Origin: a virus
IMG/VR virus record: IMGVR_UViG_3300035698_027037
Location: 1-20,856 of that record
Direction: 5' to 3' (one strand)
DNA: 20,856 nucleotides
Shown here: in pieces, positions 20,420 to 20,856 of the stretch
Layout: each line of letters starts with the position of its first letter
Position numbering within the stretch: position 1 is the first letter of the stretch
Program-made: the position numbers and the translations under genes
The notes under the pieces: model-generated
Seen by the model: the letters and a program-made list of their open reading frames with translations, nothing else
What the model was told of the DNA's origin: nothing
The model's database searches: none

Positions 20420-20856
20420 GCGGTGAAACCATCAAGGAGTTCCTCGTTGGTCTCGGATTCGAAGTCGACCAAAGCTCCTTAAACAACTTCAGCGCAGGCT
20501 TGAAAAAGGCGACAATTGCTGTCACAGCGATCGGCGCTGCTGCAACCGCTGCAGCCGGATTAGTGACCAAGTTCGTTACAGACGTTGCCAGAGATTTTGA
20601 CGCCATTTCAGACCTCGGACTGCGCGTCAACGCCACCGCGCACGAGATCATGGAACTGGGCTACGTTGCCTCGCTCACTGACTCAAGCATGGAGGCTGTG
20701 GCAAGCTCCCTAGACAGGTTCAACCGCATCGCCGGTGAAGCCGTAATGGGCACAGGCGAAGGCGCGGAAATATTCAAGCGCCTCGGCTTGAGCTTGCGCG
20801 ACGCCAACGGCGAAGTGAAGAACACGGCATCGCTGATGCAGGAAGTCGGCGACGCG
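20416..20856 (+). CDS. tail tape measure protein (N-terminal part)
   Basis: The frame opens at ATG 20416, overlapping the long chaperone stop as ATGA, and stays open to the right edge (147 codons). The start MSGETIKEFLVGLGFEVDQS and a Gly/Ala-rich helical segment (about residues 33-52, TIAVTAIGAAATAAAGLV) fit tape measure proteins of contractile-tailed phages. So does FDAISDLGLRVNATAHEIMEL followed by LDRFNRIAGEAVMG (by position, about 60-115). The hydrophobic segment could later cross the host membrane during DNA ejection. The gene position after the G/GT chaperone is diagnostic. Length cannot be given because the gene is cut at the window end. Confidence 0.9.
   Translation, partial: MSGETIKEFLVGLGFEVDQSSLNNFSAGLKKATIAVTAIGAAATAAAGLVTKFVTDVARDFDAISDLGLRVNATAHEIMELGYVASLTDSSMEAVASSLDRFNRIAGEAVMGTGEGAEIFKRLGLSLRDANGEVKNTASLMQEVGDA

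Noticed and set aside
1-20856. tRNA genes, CRISPR array, integrase, insertion sequences
   Set aside because: I looked for cloverleaf-like segments, regularly spaced repeats and transposase or integrase motifs and found none I could support.

Overview
The window is part of a tailed, contractile-tailed (myovirus-type) bacteriophage genome, not a bacterial chromosome. From about 8.6 kb onward it has a complete packaging, head, neck and tail gene order: small and large terminase, portal, gpF-like head morphogenesis protein, protease/scaffold, decoration protein, major capsid, head-tail adaptors, tail sheath, tail tube, frameshifted tail-assembly chaperone and tape measure. Genes are tightly packed, with many ATGA stop/start overlaps and strong AAGGAG-type ribosome sites. 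A Gram-negative, possibly betaproteobacterial, host is my impression from codon use and protein style only; nothing in the window proves it.

Layout. (1) Bases 1-4318, minus strand, hold an accessory and nucleotide-metabolism arm. From its promoter end it encodes an FAD-binding oxidoreductase, a zinc-ribbon protein, a ThyX thymidylate synthase with an altered signature motif, a T4 endonuclease V (DenV) type pyrimidine-dimer glycosylase lacking the usual C-terminal tail, a PNKP-type HAD phosphatase, a small MazG/DUF1599-like protein, a complete short-chain dehydrogenase, and the start of another gene that runs off the left edge. (2) Bases 4319-4486 are a compact divergent control region, with promoters facing both ways and an inverted repeat over both -35 boxes. 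(3) Bases 4487-8432, plus strand, are the replication arm: two conserved phage proteins of unknown function, a probable ssDNA-binding protein with an acidic tail ending in Phe, and a Prim-Pol primase plus SF3-like helicase. The primase and helicase are interrupted by a one-base frame change at about 6873. (4) Bases 8433-8655 are a mostly non-coding junction with a 23-bp perfect inverted repeat around an AT-rich 66-74 base core, then a promoter-like sequence. (5) Bases 8656-20856, plus strand, are the virion module. It contains two expression devices: an in-frame internal start inside the protease gene that would make a free scaffold, and a -1 frameshift in the tail chaperone gene.

How it fits together. 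ThyX and the MazG-like protein would shape nucleotide pools. DenV and the PNKP-like phosphatase would repair UV damage and DNA ends. The ssDNA-binding protein and primase-helicase copy the genome. Terminase and portal package it into a head built by capsid, scaffold/protease and decoration proteins, and neck proteins join the contractile tail. Three sites at the heads of the replication, packaging and capsid-maturation blocks share a similar box (CCAAAA-like, then GATAAT 17-18 bp after a TTG-type -35), suggesting a common promoter class. The least explained features are the large palindrome at 8459-8577, the split primase-helicase and the two redox enzymes (SDR and FAD protein). I found no CRISPR array, insertion sequence, rRNA or tRNA, and no integrase or lysogeny gene, in the part shown.
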